Shown in pieces: positions 1 through 10,830 of a DNA stretch of 28,489 bases; within the stretch, counting starts at the first letter, position 1, and the number at the start of each line of letters is the position of its first letter. A model generated the notes under the pieces. The model saw only the letters and a list, made by a program, of their open reading frames with translations, made no database searches and was not told where the DNA came from. The stretch is taken from contig JAAMPI010000670.1 in the NCBI GenBank assembly GCA_013054445.1, forward strand, positions 1 through 28,489, read 5' to 3'. This DNA comes from Cudoniella acicularis (lineage: Eukaryota > Ascomycota > Leotiomycetes > Helotiales > Helotiaceae). The translations under genes were made by a program, and so were the position numbers.

Positions 1-381
1 TTAGTCGTAGGACTGTGCGTTAAACCAGGTCTGTGACATTGCTGACTAAGGAGTTATTTAAATAATAATTAAGTAATTATTCTATTTATTCTATTCAAGG
101 TCCGGAAAATGTTATTCTTATTCTATTCTAAATAATTAAATAGAATAGAGTATTATTTAAATAATAAGAATAATCCTTTGACACACTGCTCTTAATAGAA
201 GTAACTAACTAGTTCGTGCCGACAGTAATTGATTACACTAGAGGTTGGAAATGTCTTAGCGAGAGCTGCCACGTGGTGATCCTCTTAACGAGCCTCTATT
301 TCGCGATCGGTCTGCGTTAATCACATTTATTCTCTACCTCACTCGTGCTTATCCCTATCTATATCCTCATACATCTATATT
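1..381. promoter_or_regulatory. upstream region of the kelch gene, with an AT-rich palindromic stretch
   Basis: No coding sequence is visible here. Bases about 46-180 are very AT-rich and partly self-complementary (listed separately). Bases 300-381 are pyrimidine-rich with TATAT-containing runs just before the ATG at 382, as expected for an ascomycete promoter and short leader. Nothing else is recognisable. Confidence 0.4.
46..180. repeat. AT-rich imperfect inverted repeat, possible MITE-like remnant
   Basis: The left arm reads AAGGAGTTATTTAAATAATA and the reverse complement of the right end reads AAAGGATTATTCTTATTATT followed by TAAATAATA, so the outer arms share a TTATTTAAATAATA core. A second inner pair contains CTATTTATTCTATT on the left and AATTAAATAGAATAG on the right. 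No clear target-site duplication was found. It may be a decayed foldback element or simply AT-rich low-complexity DNA. Confidence 0.4.
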
Positions 382-1410
382 ATGTTTCTCCGCGCCCTGT
401 TAACTTTCTTCCTTTTGACGGAACCGTTTTCTAGTGCTGCAATCAAACCACGTGAGGACGCTGGGTCATGGATGGCGGTCGGCCCAATAGCAGTGGAACC
501 GCGACAAGAACACGGCGCAGTCAAATTTGACGACGACACTATCTACATCATTGGCGGAATATACCCAGAGACCGATGGCACCTTTCCTACTGTCACCACT
601 GTGCAAAAATACTCAATTTCCACCAACATCTGGACCAGCGTCGCTTCATTGCCTATCCCTCTCAATCATCCCAACTCTGCGGTCATCAACGGCAAAATCT
701 ATGTCCTCGGTAGCTTGACCACCGTAAACAGTAGCACGACTTTCTGGAACGCAACTGGAGCCTGCTTCGAGTATGATCCCTCCTCAAACACATGGACGAC
801 GATTGGTGAATTGCCTGAGGGCCGTTGGACTGGGAGTGCAGCCGTTGGAGTCAGTGGTAGTACCGTGTACCTTGCTGGAGGCTTGGCAAATACAAACCTT
901 ACCGATGACGAGGAGGGCACCATCTCTATCTTCACATCGTACAATGTCGCAACTAAGCACTTCGCCGTCCTTCCAGATATGCCTGAGCCGAGAGATCACG
1001 CCGGAGTTGGTTTGGTTGATAACAAGCTCTATGTCCTCGGTGGCCGTGCATACGGGCATAACAACACCAAGAACACAGTCTTCTCGTACGATATCGAGGG
1101 AAACTACTGGACTACGGGCTTAGCTTCTATGCCTACTGCGCGTGGTGGTTGTGCCTCGGGAGTTATTGGGACTCAGATCTTTATTATTGGCGGAGAGGGA
1201 GATCAAGATACGGCGTCTGGTGTTTTCCCACAGAATCAGGCGTATGATACGCGAACTAATACTTGGACGGAATATAAGGAGATGGATATCCCGAGGCATG
1301 GAACTGCGGGTGTGGCGGTTGGTAATAAGGTGTTTATCCCAGGAGGTGGGCTGCATGAGGGCGGTCTGCCGACAAACTATACCAGCTACTTCCAGCTATT
1401 GCATCACTAG
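382..1410 (+). CDS. secreted kelch-repeat beta-propeller protein
   Basis: This single-exon gene encodes 342 residues. The first 19 or so form a signal peptide (MFLRALLTFFLLTEPFSSA), so the product is probably secreted. The rest contains five to six kelch repeats, recognisable by the double-glycine strands (YIIGG, YLAGG, YVLGG, FIIGG, FIPGG) each followed by a YD..xNTW-type strand (YDPSSNTW, YDTRTNTW); one repeat has YVLGS instead of GG. Together they would form a single six-bladed propeller with little else. Several N-x-S/T sites (NSS, NATG, NLT, NYT) suit a glycoprotein. No catalytic residues can be assigned; it lacks the copper ligands and length of galactose oxidases. The start is chosen because it gives the signal peptide and no upstream in-frame ATG exists nearby. 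No stops or frameshifts are seen, so it looks functional, unlike its neighbours. Binding or cell-wall roles are inference only. Confidence 0.9.
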   Translation: MFLRALLTFFLLTEPFSSAAIKPREDAGSWMAVGPIAVEPRQEHGAVKFDDDTIYIIGGIYPETDGTFPTVTTVQKYSISTNIWTSVASLPIPLNHPNSAVINGKIYVLGSLTTVNSSTTFWNATGACFEYDPSSNTWTTIGELPEGRWTGSAAVGVSGSTVYLAGGLANTNLTDDEEGTISIFTSYNVATKHFAVLPDMPEPRDHAGVGLVDNKLYVLGGRAYGHNNTKNTVFSYDIEGNYWTTGLASMPTARGGCASGVIGTQIFIIGGEGDQDTASGVFPQNQAYDTRTNTWTEYKEMDIPRHGTAGVAVGNKVFIPGGGLHEGGLPTNYTSYFQLLHH

Positions 1411-1978
1411 CTTATGTGGCGGTACTCTCTCAACTATACTTCACGCTTTTGGCGATGATGGTGACATGAATGAGATGGGTTGGTTTGAATACACATAACT
1501 TTAATAGTAATGAGAGCGTGGCTTTCTTTCTTAGAGCCTAGTACCTTAACGTGTGCTTGCATGCGTATCTTACTGAATTAGGGGTTATATACATAATACA
1601 ATGTTCCGCGTGTGTACTATTTTAATTTACTGGTCGAAATCTGCTCGCTGGTTTTAACTTGTTTAGCCTAGTTACTTAGGAACCGAAGATATCGAGAAAG
1701 CTCTTGTTATGAATAGCCATACTAGATAATTTTTACTCTTTTTCATGTTTTATAATAGTAATTTTGCTCAATTATAGTACAGCAAAGTCCCCCGATTGCA
1801 ATTCCCATAAAACGCTCACTTATAATCCAATCTTGCCACTATTTAAGCATCAGTTCTGATGCCGTCTAATAAAAACCATCATCCTTAAGGGGGCAACTTA
1901 CACCTAATTTCACTTTCATCATGATCAAAAACCAACAAGAAATTCTGCAAAAACGGCCAGCCTAACACCATGGTATTC
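1411..1978. other. intergenic region between convergent genes
   Basis: AT-rich sequence between the kelch gene stop and the 3' end of the minus-strand protease pseudogene. It presumably holds both 3' untranslated regions. I see no coding sequence, RNA gene or repeat. Confidence 0.4.
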
Positions 1979-3230
1979 TCACTCGATATCCTCAAATCCG
2001 ATACGATACTCTGGCGTTGTTGTATTACCCCTAACTATCTCAAAGCTGTATTCGAACGGCGAAAGACTTATCTTCTTACTACCATCCTAGAACATAAACG
2101 TTAAATCAGGAAGGAAATTCCTATTCTCGCATGGGAATTCCAGGAAAAATGCGTCGCGCCCCTTGGCTCCGATGCGGTGAATGAGTTGCTCGGCCCACCA
2201 CCCTGGAAGTAACATATACGGCGAAGTAGTTGAAACTGATGCCATACACCCATCGTTGAATTCTTGGTATAAAGACTTTCCATCTCCCCATGTCAGCGAA
2301 CTCACTCCCACCGATCATGATGATGAGGAACCTGCTTTCGATTCCGCAAGTGGCAAGTGAAGGAATTCTGTGTTATTGATGTATTTGGGGTCTAGGCCTC
2401 CAACCGTGAGTGCGCCGTTGTGCGTGGATTTTGAAGATCCCGTAGACCGTGGGGAAGCTTGATAGAGAAAACGTTGTGGTCTAAGAGCCCGTTGTCAACT
2501 ATCAACCTCCACGGGAATGGCATCGTGAGGTTAGGTTCCCCGTACGAGAGACCGATGACACCGCTGTATTCGTAATACCAGTGGAAGAAAGTGCTTGGCC
2601 AAATTTCTGTTGCTTCGAGGAAGGGTTGCTATTTGATTTGGAATCCACCAACGGATAACGTATCATTTTAGATTTGGCCGCTAAAAAACATGTTAGCATA
2701 TTCGAGTGTGTCGCTTTGATTACTTGGAGAATAAGAAGAGGAGGTGGTGGAGTTGAATGTTCTGAAGTTGGGACAGTATTTTCGATGGGAGTCGCACCAT
2801 GTGCCCCAGCAGTCGGCGGAAGAGGCGAAGACGGCGTTCCATTCGAGGTCGATTGCTATTAGAAATGGCTGTTGGGTGTTCCAAGCGTGTCATTGATACC
2901 ATAAAATATCAAAGCAGCATCCTATCCATTGGGTTGGTATCATTCCCACACTCTATATGGCCGTTTCTTACCTTAAGAGGGATACCGCCATATGCGTCAC
3001 CACTCGTAGCCCTAGTGAGGATATGCTGTGCTGGTGTATGATTATGAGTGGTCTCAATGCCTGATGTCTAAGAAGGGAACGGCTTTCGTTATTAAAAGTG
3101 AAGTATACCTCGTTCAACTACCACTTACCTGCGAAATCGAGCGATAATGATCAACAAGCGGTATTTGGTGAACAGCAGCCTCTGCAGCCACGAAAACGCA
3201 GGCCCAAAAAGCAGAAGAGAGACGCGGCAT
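1979..3230 (-). pseudogene. secreted pepsin-like (family A1) aspartic protease homologue, broken
   Basis: Read on the minus strand from the ATG at 3230. Exon 1 (3230-3129) encodes a signal peptide (MPRLSSAFWACVFVAAEA); introns at 3128-3068 (GTAAGT...TTAG) and 2971-2922 (GTAAGA...ATAG) are clean. The body shows A1 landmarks: GINDTLGTP (the family's GTPPQ strand), an AIDLEWNAVF first active-site region, YSGVIGLSYGEP, ALTVGGLDPKYI, SPYMLLP after the second active-site position, and LPDLTFMF...LSPFEYSFEI near the C-terminus. It is dead on several counts: a 1-nt frameshift near 2873, in-frame stops TAA at 2668-2670, TAG at 2629-2631 and TAG at 2087-2089, a further frameshift near 2400, and VSTTSP where VDTGSP is expected. 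The stops are consistent with C-to-T changes in CAA/CAG. Its start faces the GH55 pseudogene. Confidence 0.85.
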
Positions 3231-3967
3231 TGCGATGAAATGATGTGGGTTTCGAATTTCAGTACCTATCTGCGACCGGAATGCCTTTGAGGATTGGAGC
3301 CATGCAAAACAGGGGGTTTGGACTCTACTACCAGGCTAGACAAATGAGTGGTAGTACAGATACTGAGGTAAATACTTTCAATGTGTCCGTAATATATGCC
3401 AGCTAATATAACTAGATGAGGCCAGTCGTGGTGGTGTTCCTCCCATTCCGGCTACTGTAACCTTGCAAGCGAGATGCAAGTAAGCCCCTTAAATCAAAGT
3501 GGGGGAGAATTGGGCTTCACCACAACCTCCGTAACATAAAACTTTCGAAGCTTTTGCTTTTCTCGTCAACAATTTAAACCGTAATTGATTCAATTTTTTC
3601 AAGTCTTCTACATTTTGAATATTGCAAGAACTCTGAGGCGAAGGTTCAATTTGCTGTGCTGCGGCCCCCAAAACTGCTGCAAGTCAATGTGCGCTCGTTC
3701 CACTTTCCGGCCACGCCGAACAAAAATAGGTTCTCAATATGGCTAATGAGACATCTTCGAGCATCATGCAATGTACAAGTGCACATTGCACATTGTTGTG
3801 CTGATATATTGCCTGGCTCCCCTTAATCAAGCTGGCATTTTTCATTATTGCGCTTCGATATTGCTCGGCGCTGATGGGAAGGGGTGCAGGCATTCTTCCC
3901 CCTCTCTTTAATTTTCTGGTAAGAATGCGCAGTTTATGTCTTTGACGAGAAATTGAACGGAGCCGTA
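3231..3967. promoter_or_regulatory. shared divergent upstream region of two secreted-hydrolase pseudogenes
   Basis: This 737-base interval separates the start codons of the protease (minus) and GH55 (plus) pseudogenes, so it would have carried both promoters. I see no convincing coding sequence in it. No specific operator can be named. Confidence 0.45.
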
Positions 3968-5864
3968 ATGATGTGAGTTATATGATGGCCTAAACCCTCT
4001 TATGCGAATTTTACTCCTTAAGTTGTCTTGCCTTTGAAAATTTGTTTTCAAACGAAATTTCTTATTTCGCAGATACTTCTCAAAAAATGGCTCTATTCTG
4101 GCCTTTGTATTTTGTTGTTCTGGTGTCTATTCTATTCATCTAAGTGGTGCTGATGACGCTGAGCAAAATGAAGCGTTCAACCTACCAAGTTTTCAGAATT
4201 TTAGGAAGTCAACCATTGACGAAGCGGCTTCTGTGATCAAAGCCGTGCATGATGATATGGGGAGGAAAAATAAGCATCTTTTGGACAATCCTCGGCGGAA
4301 CACTTACAATAAGGACCCATACCACAGGATACAAAACATGGGCCAGGTGGATGGAACGCAGTCTGGGCTGCCACCTGTCAACGCTACATTTGCCACTGCG
4401 GCAGCACTGCTCGCCGAGAAATATGCAGCAAGCGGTTTCCCAAGCTCGAATATTATATCTAGGTATGTCCGAGGCAGGGACAATAGTTTCTGGATGGAAA
4501 CCATCCAGCATTCTGGCAGTATGCCCTTTAATCAGAATAAAACTTACAAAGTCCGCTTTCCCTTTCTCTTCTTGTTGCGAATTCTTCACGAAATGACACA
4601 CTGACAAATACCACAGGTTTTCCGTAACGTTAAAGACTTTGGAGCCAAAGGTGACGGCAAAACGGACGACACGGCCGCCATCAATCGAGCGATTGCCGGT
4701 GGTGATCGATGCGCTGACAATTGCAATTCATCATCTGTCAAAGCGGCTTTAATTTGCTTCCCTGGCGGTACCTATCTTGTTAGTGGATCCATTGTGTCTC
4801 TCTACAATTCTCAGCTTGTGAAAACCCAAACAACCGCCCGATAATTCTAGCTACCCCTTCTTTCGTTGGTCTCGGCGTCATTTCTACCGACCCATACTAC
4901 ACCGACAAGAGTACCCCGGATGGAGGAGGCGTTAATTGGTATATTAACCAAAGTAACTTTCTCCGCAAAATTCGTAATTTCATCATCGACATCCGTGCCA
5001 CGACAGTGGCATATCCAGCCGGACTGCATTACCAGGTTGCTCAGGCCACAAGCCTTCAAAACATCGATTTCTATCAGTCAACAGATCCGAAAACTACCCA
5101 ACAGGGAATTTTCAGTGAAAATGGAAGTGGTGGTGGATTCATGTCAGATCTCGTATTCCATGGAGGAAATTTCGGACTTTATGGTGGCAACCAGCAGTTC
5201 ACCGTGAGGAACCTGAAATTCATCAACTGCAACACAGCAGTTCAGATCATATGGGACTGGGCATGGACATGGAAGTCCCTTGATATATCTGGTGGCAATT
5301 TGGGTATCAGCTTGCTTGGAGAAAACGGCAAACGAGAAACGGGTTCTGATTTTATCACCGATAGCAAGTTCACTAACGCTCCTGTCGCCATACTTACTTC
5401 ATCTTTGATCTTTGGTGTCAGGAAAGGCAACACGCTCATCACCCTGGATAACGTTCTTTTCGACCACACTCTGATTGCTGTTCAGGATAATTCCCAGAAA
5501 ACTATTCTTGCTGGTGGAACAAAAACAATTAGTTCTTGGGCTGCTGGCAGCGTGTACGATTCCTCAAACCCAAAAGGGTCTTTTGGTCAAGGTTCGGTTA
5601 ACAGCCTGTTGTGGTTGTTGTCCTGCCAAACAGGGAACTCAATATTCTCGGTCTCATCCAAGGGCTCCTCATTCAAGAAATCGTCAGTATCACCCCATTT
5701 CTCATCGCGGCTTTCACAGTGAGAAGAAGCAGTGTCTAATGGGTCATCAGAAAGCGGATTGTGTTGGCGATACGAACTCTATTGTTCGGGTCAGTGACAA
5801 AACCTTTCTAGTTCCAAAATGTGATAGATCTAGTACCTCTTCTATGACCTCTCGAGATCTTTGA
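3968..5864 (+). pseudogene. GH55-like exo-beta-1,3-glucanase, frameshifted and truncated
   Basis: The family hydrolyses beta-1,3-glucans and is usually secreted. A start at 3968 (ATGAT) spliced over 3973-4072 (GTGAGT...TCGCAG) gives MIYFSKNGSILAFVFCC..., a plausible secretion signal. The next exon has FWMETIQHSGSMPFN, typical of the GH55 N-terminus. An intron at 4551-4616 has a CTGAC branch point but a weak GTCCGC donor. It joins to VFRNVKDFGAKGDGKTDDTA, the pectate-lyase-3 type beta-helix motif of GH55, followed by FPGGTYLVSGSI. A 1-nt frameshift near 4820 breaks the frame. The helix continues (VGLGVISTDPYY, LHYQVAQATSLQNIDF, QGIFSENGSGGGFMSDLVFH, GNQQFTVRNLKF) to about 5600, where it decays. 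A trace of the second module's AKGDG..DDT motif survives near 5750. GH55 enzymes are usually around 750 residues or more; only about half is present. The 3' end touches the convergent zinc-repeat pseudogene. Confidence 0.85.
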
Positions 5865-7673
5865 TATACTCGCATTCAGGCGGCAATAATAATTCCCTAG
5901 TATCATCCTTTGTCAAGAAATAATCAACCCACTTATCGGTGGCTCCACCAGTAGTAAAGTAGTGCGTGATCCCTGATGGCTTCAACCTATGTTCTGTGCC
6001 TTGAAAGTAGTCACTTGCCTGGATATTGGTCATTGCCACATCGGCTTGGCTATCGTGGGCATTTTCCACCAGAGATTTCTGTTCCGGATGGAGCATTCGA
6101 TGCATATTCGAAAGTTTATAAGATATCTTGTAGTTCCAGAACGACATCTGCCATGCCTTTATTAGGCGGAAAACGTGCTGGCGTATGGGAATGAGATCCT
6201 CTTTTCCGATAGCTTGAAAGTTATACCACATCGTATCCCTATCATAGAAATGTACGCTTTGTTCGACCGCATACATGTTATTGTTGATCCCTTTCACTTT
6301 GAAAAGCCGAGCAAGTTCTTCAATCGTGATGAATCCTGATGTCTCCTCATCAGATCGAGGACCGTACTAACGGTTAACTTGCTTTGTCCAATCAGGGGAG
6401 ATATCAAGATCATATAAAGCGCTAACGCTCATCTTTTAGTTGATTTTGGCGTGTACGATTTCTGCTTGTGCTGCGTTCCATATGCAGATTTGGAAAATCA
6501 ATGGATAATTATGTTTTGAACAAGGACCCCACGATGTCTCTAAATCCCATATGAGGAGATCGGGGCTCTTCTCGTTATACAGTTGGCGGTAAACCCTCCA
6601 CGCATGAGCAATCGGCAGCAGATTGTTCTCTCGATATTTTCGAACTGCGAGCGAGACTCGTTCAACCTCGGCTTTGCGCACTGTTGGTTCGGTATTTGGC
6701 GAGGTTCAGGCCTAGATGCGGTGTGGCCAAAGGAAAGCGTTTATGACGAGCGAAAGTTTTTCCAAGGGCCTTCCAGTTCTCTCTGATAAACTCGTTGTAA
6801 GCACGTTGTTCTGTCATATGTAAGTATGATCTGCCTATCTAGACCCTTAGAATCTTACTTTTGTGCTTCATGCAGACTAACGAGTTCTCTGAAGCAGGTG
6901 TATGACACCTCGCGTTACTTGTACAAATTCCATGAGCTTGTTTCTCAATTCTGAGACATTTTGGAAGATGACTTTCGTACTCTGCAGCTAACCATCGTAT
7001 ATTACAGCTACTGCAGAGACGATATATGCAAACGTGCGCGCCATATACTGCAGACGCTCGTTGACCGTAGTGCCTGCAAATCTTGTGGGTGCATTGATGA
7101 GTTTCCTGTTCCTCGATCGTCATGTAAAACCGACAGACTGCGTAACGATAGCGGTCACAGATATGGTCCGCGTGCAACTCGACTGAGAACATTCTTGCAC
7201 ATTTCCAACATCCTTTCAAGGTGCAGACGTGACGCCGAAAAATATCTGTTGGAAAGTATACTTTGCAGGCCCTACATCGTACACGGAGGCAAATGTGCGT
7301 CTTGAGATCCTCATTTGGTTGCATTAAATCGCAGCGACCACATATACGCCGTGGACAGCAATGACCATCAAAGGATTCAAGTACCCAAACCTTGCGGCAC
7401 TATGTACACCAACGACGACTACAGACATGCTTTTCTATTTCTGCACAAGGGAAGTTCCTTCCGCAGACTCTGCACCATTCATAGCCACAATCATGCTTCT
7501 CTCCTTTTTTCGATAGATGCGAGGAGCACTTTCTGCATCTGATGGAGCAGGTAGACCAATGTATTTCGAAGGCACTAGACAGGATTTGGCGAAGGCAACG
7601 ACTGCACTGCTTCTTTTTCGGACGGGAGAGATCAAGACGTCTTGCGAATGCCACCTTTCATAACCTCATTCAT
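5842..7673 (-). pseudogene. tandem CCHC-like zinc-repeat protein fused to a DEDDh exonuclease-like domain, broken
   Basis: Minus strand, ATG candidates at 7673 and 7661. After a frameshift in an A-run near 7656 the frame encodes about ten tandem units of the form C-x2-C-x(10-12)-H-x(1-3)-C, for example RCRKCSSHLSKKGEKHDC, WCRVCGRNFPCAEIEKHVC, RCRACKVYFPTDIFRRHVC and GCWKCARMFSVELHADHIC, with a period near 24 residues. A clean 48-nt intron (6858-6811, GTAAGA...ACAG) removes one stop. The C-terminal part has a D-x-E motif (LLIWDLETS), a FQICIWN strand and later AHDSQADVAMTN, matching motifs I and III of DEDDh 3'-5' exonucleases. In-frame TAG at 7400-7402, TAA at 6436-6438 and TAG at 6367-6369 interrupt it, plus a frameshift near 6680 (a 67-nt intron with a poor GTCATA donor is an alternative). 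A 5'-UTR intron at 7831-7721 is likely. The architecture is unfamiliar; nucleic-acid processing is inferred from motifs only. Confidence 0.7.
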
Positions 7674-7720
7674 TGTGCCAACTACTGTATCGTCGAAGCT
7701 TCTGGGGTGAACTTGGCCAA

Positions 7721-8130
7721 CTAAAGTTGCCGGCGGATGAGGTAAGGTTGAGATTGATCGATGACGTATGCGAACTATTATACGAAGACTTATTGTTAGA
7801 ATTGGGAGCGATGTAGAGAGCATGAACTCACTTGTCAGAGAGTAGCGAGGAGACACGGGAAAAACAAGTCGTAACTTGGGTCGGTTCTGTGTTTGGTATT
7901 GATGAGGTTGAAGATGAAGATACCAAGGAGACCTAGGTAGGTGGTGCCTTATCGTAAAGCGACGCGGAATAACGTTAAAGCGAAGCCGGGCCGAATATGC
8001 CAAACTTAATTAATCTTGACGAAAACTTGAGTCTGCTCTATTTTTCTGCCGCCCTAGATCTCGAGCTGTGCCACAACAAGGAAGCACATGCAAGATACCC
8101 ATTATCAATCGCCATTTCCGAACAAGCTCA
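7721..8130. promoter_or_regulatory. divergent upstream region of zinc-repeat gene and homoaconitase
   Basis: The minus-strand gene's probable 5'-UTR intron (7831-7721, donor GTGAGT, branch CTAAC, acceptor TTTAG) lies here. The rest would hold divergent promoters for it and for the homoaconitase gene starting at 8131. No specific binding site is identifiable. Confidence 0.4.
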
Positions 8131-10830
8131 ATGCTGATGAGCATGCATTCCTTATTGCGAATACGCCCGCAAAGCCTACCAGTGAGAGATTTCAAAGATT
8201 CTCTGTATCGTCCAGTGGGACGGCTCGTGCAGGATGGTGTGCATTCGCGGAGGAGCCACGCCCTCTTCTCATCTCTGGACGGCCCTCGCCGTATAGCGCA
8301 GACTCTTACGGAGAAGATTGTTCAACGCCACTCCCTAGGATTAGGAAAAGACACGGTTGTCAAGGCAGGTGGTATGTATCATTTGTTATATGTTGCGAAC
8401 ACAGGTGTTTAGACGTAAATGCTAACTTTAGTATCATCTAGACTTTATAGCCCTTTCACCACACCATTGTATGACCCACGAGTAAGGACTGTTTCACTTC
8501 TGCCTGTCCCTGACCCCAATAGAGCTATGCTGACAATCTAGCAATTCTTGGCCCGTTGCCGCAAAGTTTCTTGCCATGGGCGGTTCGAAGATTCACTCAC
8601 CGCGGCAGATCGTCTGTACACTAGATCACGACATTCAGAATACGACCGAAACAAACCTTAAGAAATACAGGCAGATTGAAGATTTTGCACGCGAACATGG
8701 TGTTGATTTTTATCCCGCGGGGCGAGGAATTGGACATCAAATTATGGTTGAAGAGGTACAACTCCTCTTCTGTCCTGGTTACCTCAAATATTATATGAGA
8801 ACAAGATTTCTAATCAAAGGCTAGGGGTATGCATGGCCTGGTACTGTGACTGTTGCATCAGACAGCCACAGTAATATGTATGGAGGTGTTGGTTGTCTAG
8901 GAACACCTGTTGTTCGAACTGATGCGGCAAGCATATGGGCAACTGGAAAGACATGGTGGCAGATACCCCCTATTGCTAAATGTCATTTTATAGGAGTTTT
9001 ACCGGTTGGTGTTACAGGGAAAGATGTTATTGTTGCACTCTGCGGTCTCTTCAACAACAACGAAGTCCTTAATCACGCTATTGAATTTACTGGATCCGAG
9101 GAAACAATGCGCAGTCTACCAATCGACGATCGCCTTACTATTGCAAATATGACCACGGAATGGGGCGCATTATCTGGATTGTTTCCGATTGACTCGGTTC
9201 TTCTATCTTGGCTACGATATAAAGCAACCACCTCTGCCATGTTCGCTTCCAACAACAGTCTTCGCTTCTCTCATACTCGCATCGACAATCTTATCAAGAG
9301 TCCTTTGGTAGCAGATAGAGGCGCATCCTATGCGAAGTCTCTTTATCTTAACCTCTCGACGCTTTCTCCTTATGTTGCAGGTCCCAATAGTGTTAAAGTT
9401 GCTACACCTTTACAAATTTTAGAGGCCCAGCACATAAATATCAATAAGGCATACCTTGTGTCGTGTACGAACTCCAGAGCCTCAGATCTTGCGGCGGCAG
9501 CTAAAGTCTTCAAGGACGCTGCTAACTCGACCACGAACGACACTATCCCTAAGATTGCTTCTGGAGTACAATTCTACATTGCAGCCGCATCGCTCCTTGA
9601 ACAGGAAATCGCTGAAGAAGCAGGAGATTGGGAGGTTCTTCTTGCAGCTGGTGCTAAGCCTTTGCCATCTGGCTGTGGGCCGTGCATCGGTCTAGGCACA
9701 GGTATGTCCCACCCTTTTTTCCTGTCTCTTAGAGAATCTTATGTCTTGTGATATCGGATATCTATTACAATTCTCAGTCCTCCTTTCCCTATTGAGCTAT
9801 CCGTGTCTCACGCTTTATAGGTCTACTAGAGTCTGGAGAAGTAGGAATTAGTGCCAGCAACCGCAATTTCAAAGGCCGCATGGGGTCACCCGATGCGAAG
9901 GCATATTTGGCAAGCCCAGAAGTTGTTGCCGCTAGCGCCCTTAGAGGGTATATTAGCGGGCCAGAATCATACAAAGCTGCGGATGGCACGCCGAAAGTTA
10001 TCCTTGGTGAAGGTAGCGGAGATCTTAACGAAGACAAAGCTAGCAGCGTCCAGGACGCGCTAGAGAAAGTTATTTCTGAAGCAGATGTGATCATTGAGAA
10101 AGCTCAGTCAAGCCTCTTTGGTAATCATAAGGACCATTCCTCAGACAACGCTAATACCTTAACTGAGATCATCCCTGGTTTTCCAGAGAGAGTCACAGGG
10201 GAGATTGTGTTCTGCGACGCAGATAATATGAACACAGATATCATCTACCCTGGTAAATATACATATCAGGATAATGTCCCGCTGTCTCGAATGGCTGAGG
10301 TCTGTATGGAGAACTATGATAGGGAGTTTCATAATGTCATCCGCAAAGGCGATATCTTAGTCTCCGGATTCAACTTTGGAAACGGTAGTTCGAGAGAGCA
10401 AGCCGCGACAGCAATTTTAGCTAGCGGAATCCCGTTAGTTATTGCCGGTAGCTTCAACAATATTTTTTCAAGGAACAGCATCAACAATGCATTGCTAGGA
10501 ATAGAGCTACCAAGGCTGGTAAAGAGATTGAGAGAATGTTTCGCTTCCTCTCAACCTCGGGAAACCAGAATGACTGGAGCAGAAACCGGGAATTCCTTAG
10601 ACACATCGAAGCCCGTTGACCAAGGGAACTTGACCACAGAAAAGGTACTTACAAGGAGGACAGGATGGACATTTGTGTGGGATGTGCGGAAGAGTAGAAT
10701 TGTGGTGCAGGAAGGAGAAGGTGGAGTGGAATGGAGTCAGGATGTAGGGCAACTTCCACCGAATGTGCAGGAGATTATTGCAAGGGGTGGGCTAGAAAAG
10801 TGGGTGAGACAGGAGATTGGAATTGCGTGA
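8131..10830 (+). CDS. LYS4: homoaconitase (homoaconitate hydratase), mitochondrial
   Basis: Homoaconitase converts homoaconitate to homoisocitrate in the fungal alpha-aminoadipate route to lysine, in mitochondria, using a [4Fe-4S] cluster. Five exons give a 793-residue product: 8131-8371, 8442-8481, 8542-8755, 8825-9701 and 9821-10830. Every intron has a GTATGT/GTAAGG/GTACAA donor, a TAG acceptor and a CTAAC/CTGAC/CTAAT-like branch site, and all join in frame. The N-terminus is Arg/Ser/Leu-rich without acidic patches, like a transit peptide. Family landmarks follow in order: [40 protein letters not shown] and [12 protein letters not shown]. The cluster cysteines are Cys379, Cys449 and Cys452. 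The swivel domain has [18 protein letters not shown] and [12 protein letters not shown]. Length matches the family. No stops or frameshifts occur, in contrast to its neighbours. It differs from isopropylmalate dehydratase and aconitase by the overall match to fungal LYS4/lysF. Confidence 0.95.

Noticed and set aside
6367..6456. 90-nt intron (GTACAC...GTTAG) that would remove both stops at 6436 and 6367
   Set aside because: The skipped segment reads as protein-like sequence within the exonuclease-like domain and the donor is weak, so stops are the better explanation.
6811..6858. Stop codon TAG at 6839 in the zinc-repeat gene
   Set aside because: It lies inside a good 48-nt intron (GTAAGA...ACAG) whose removal keeps the frame, so it was not counted as a nonsense mutation.
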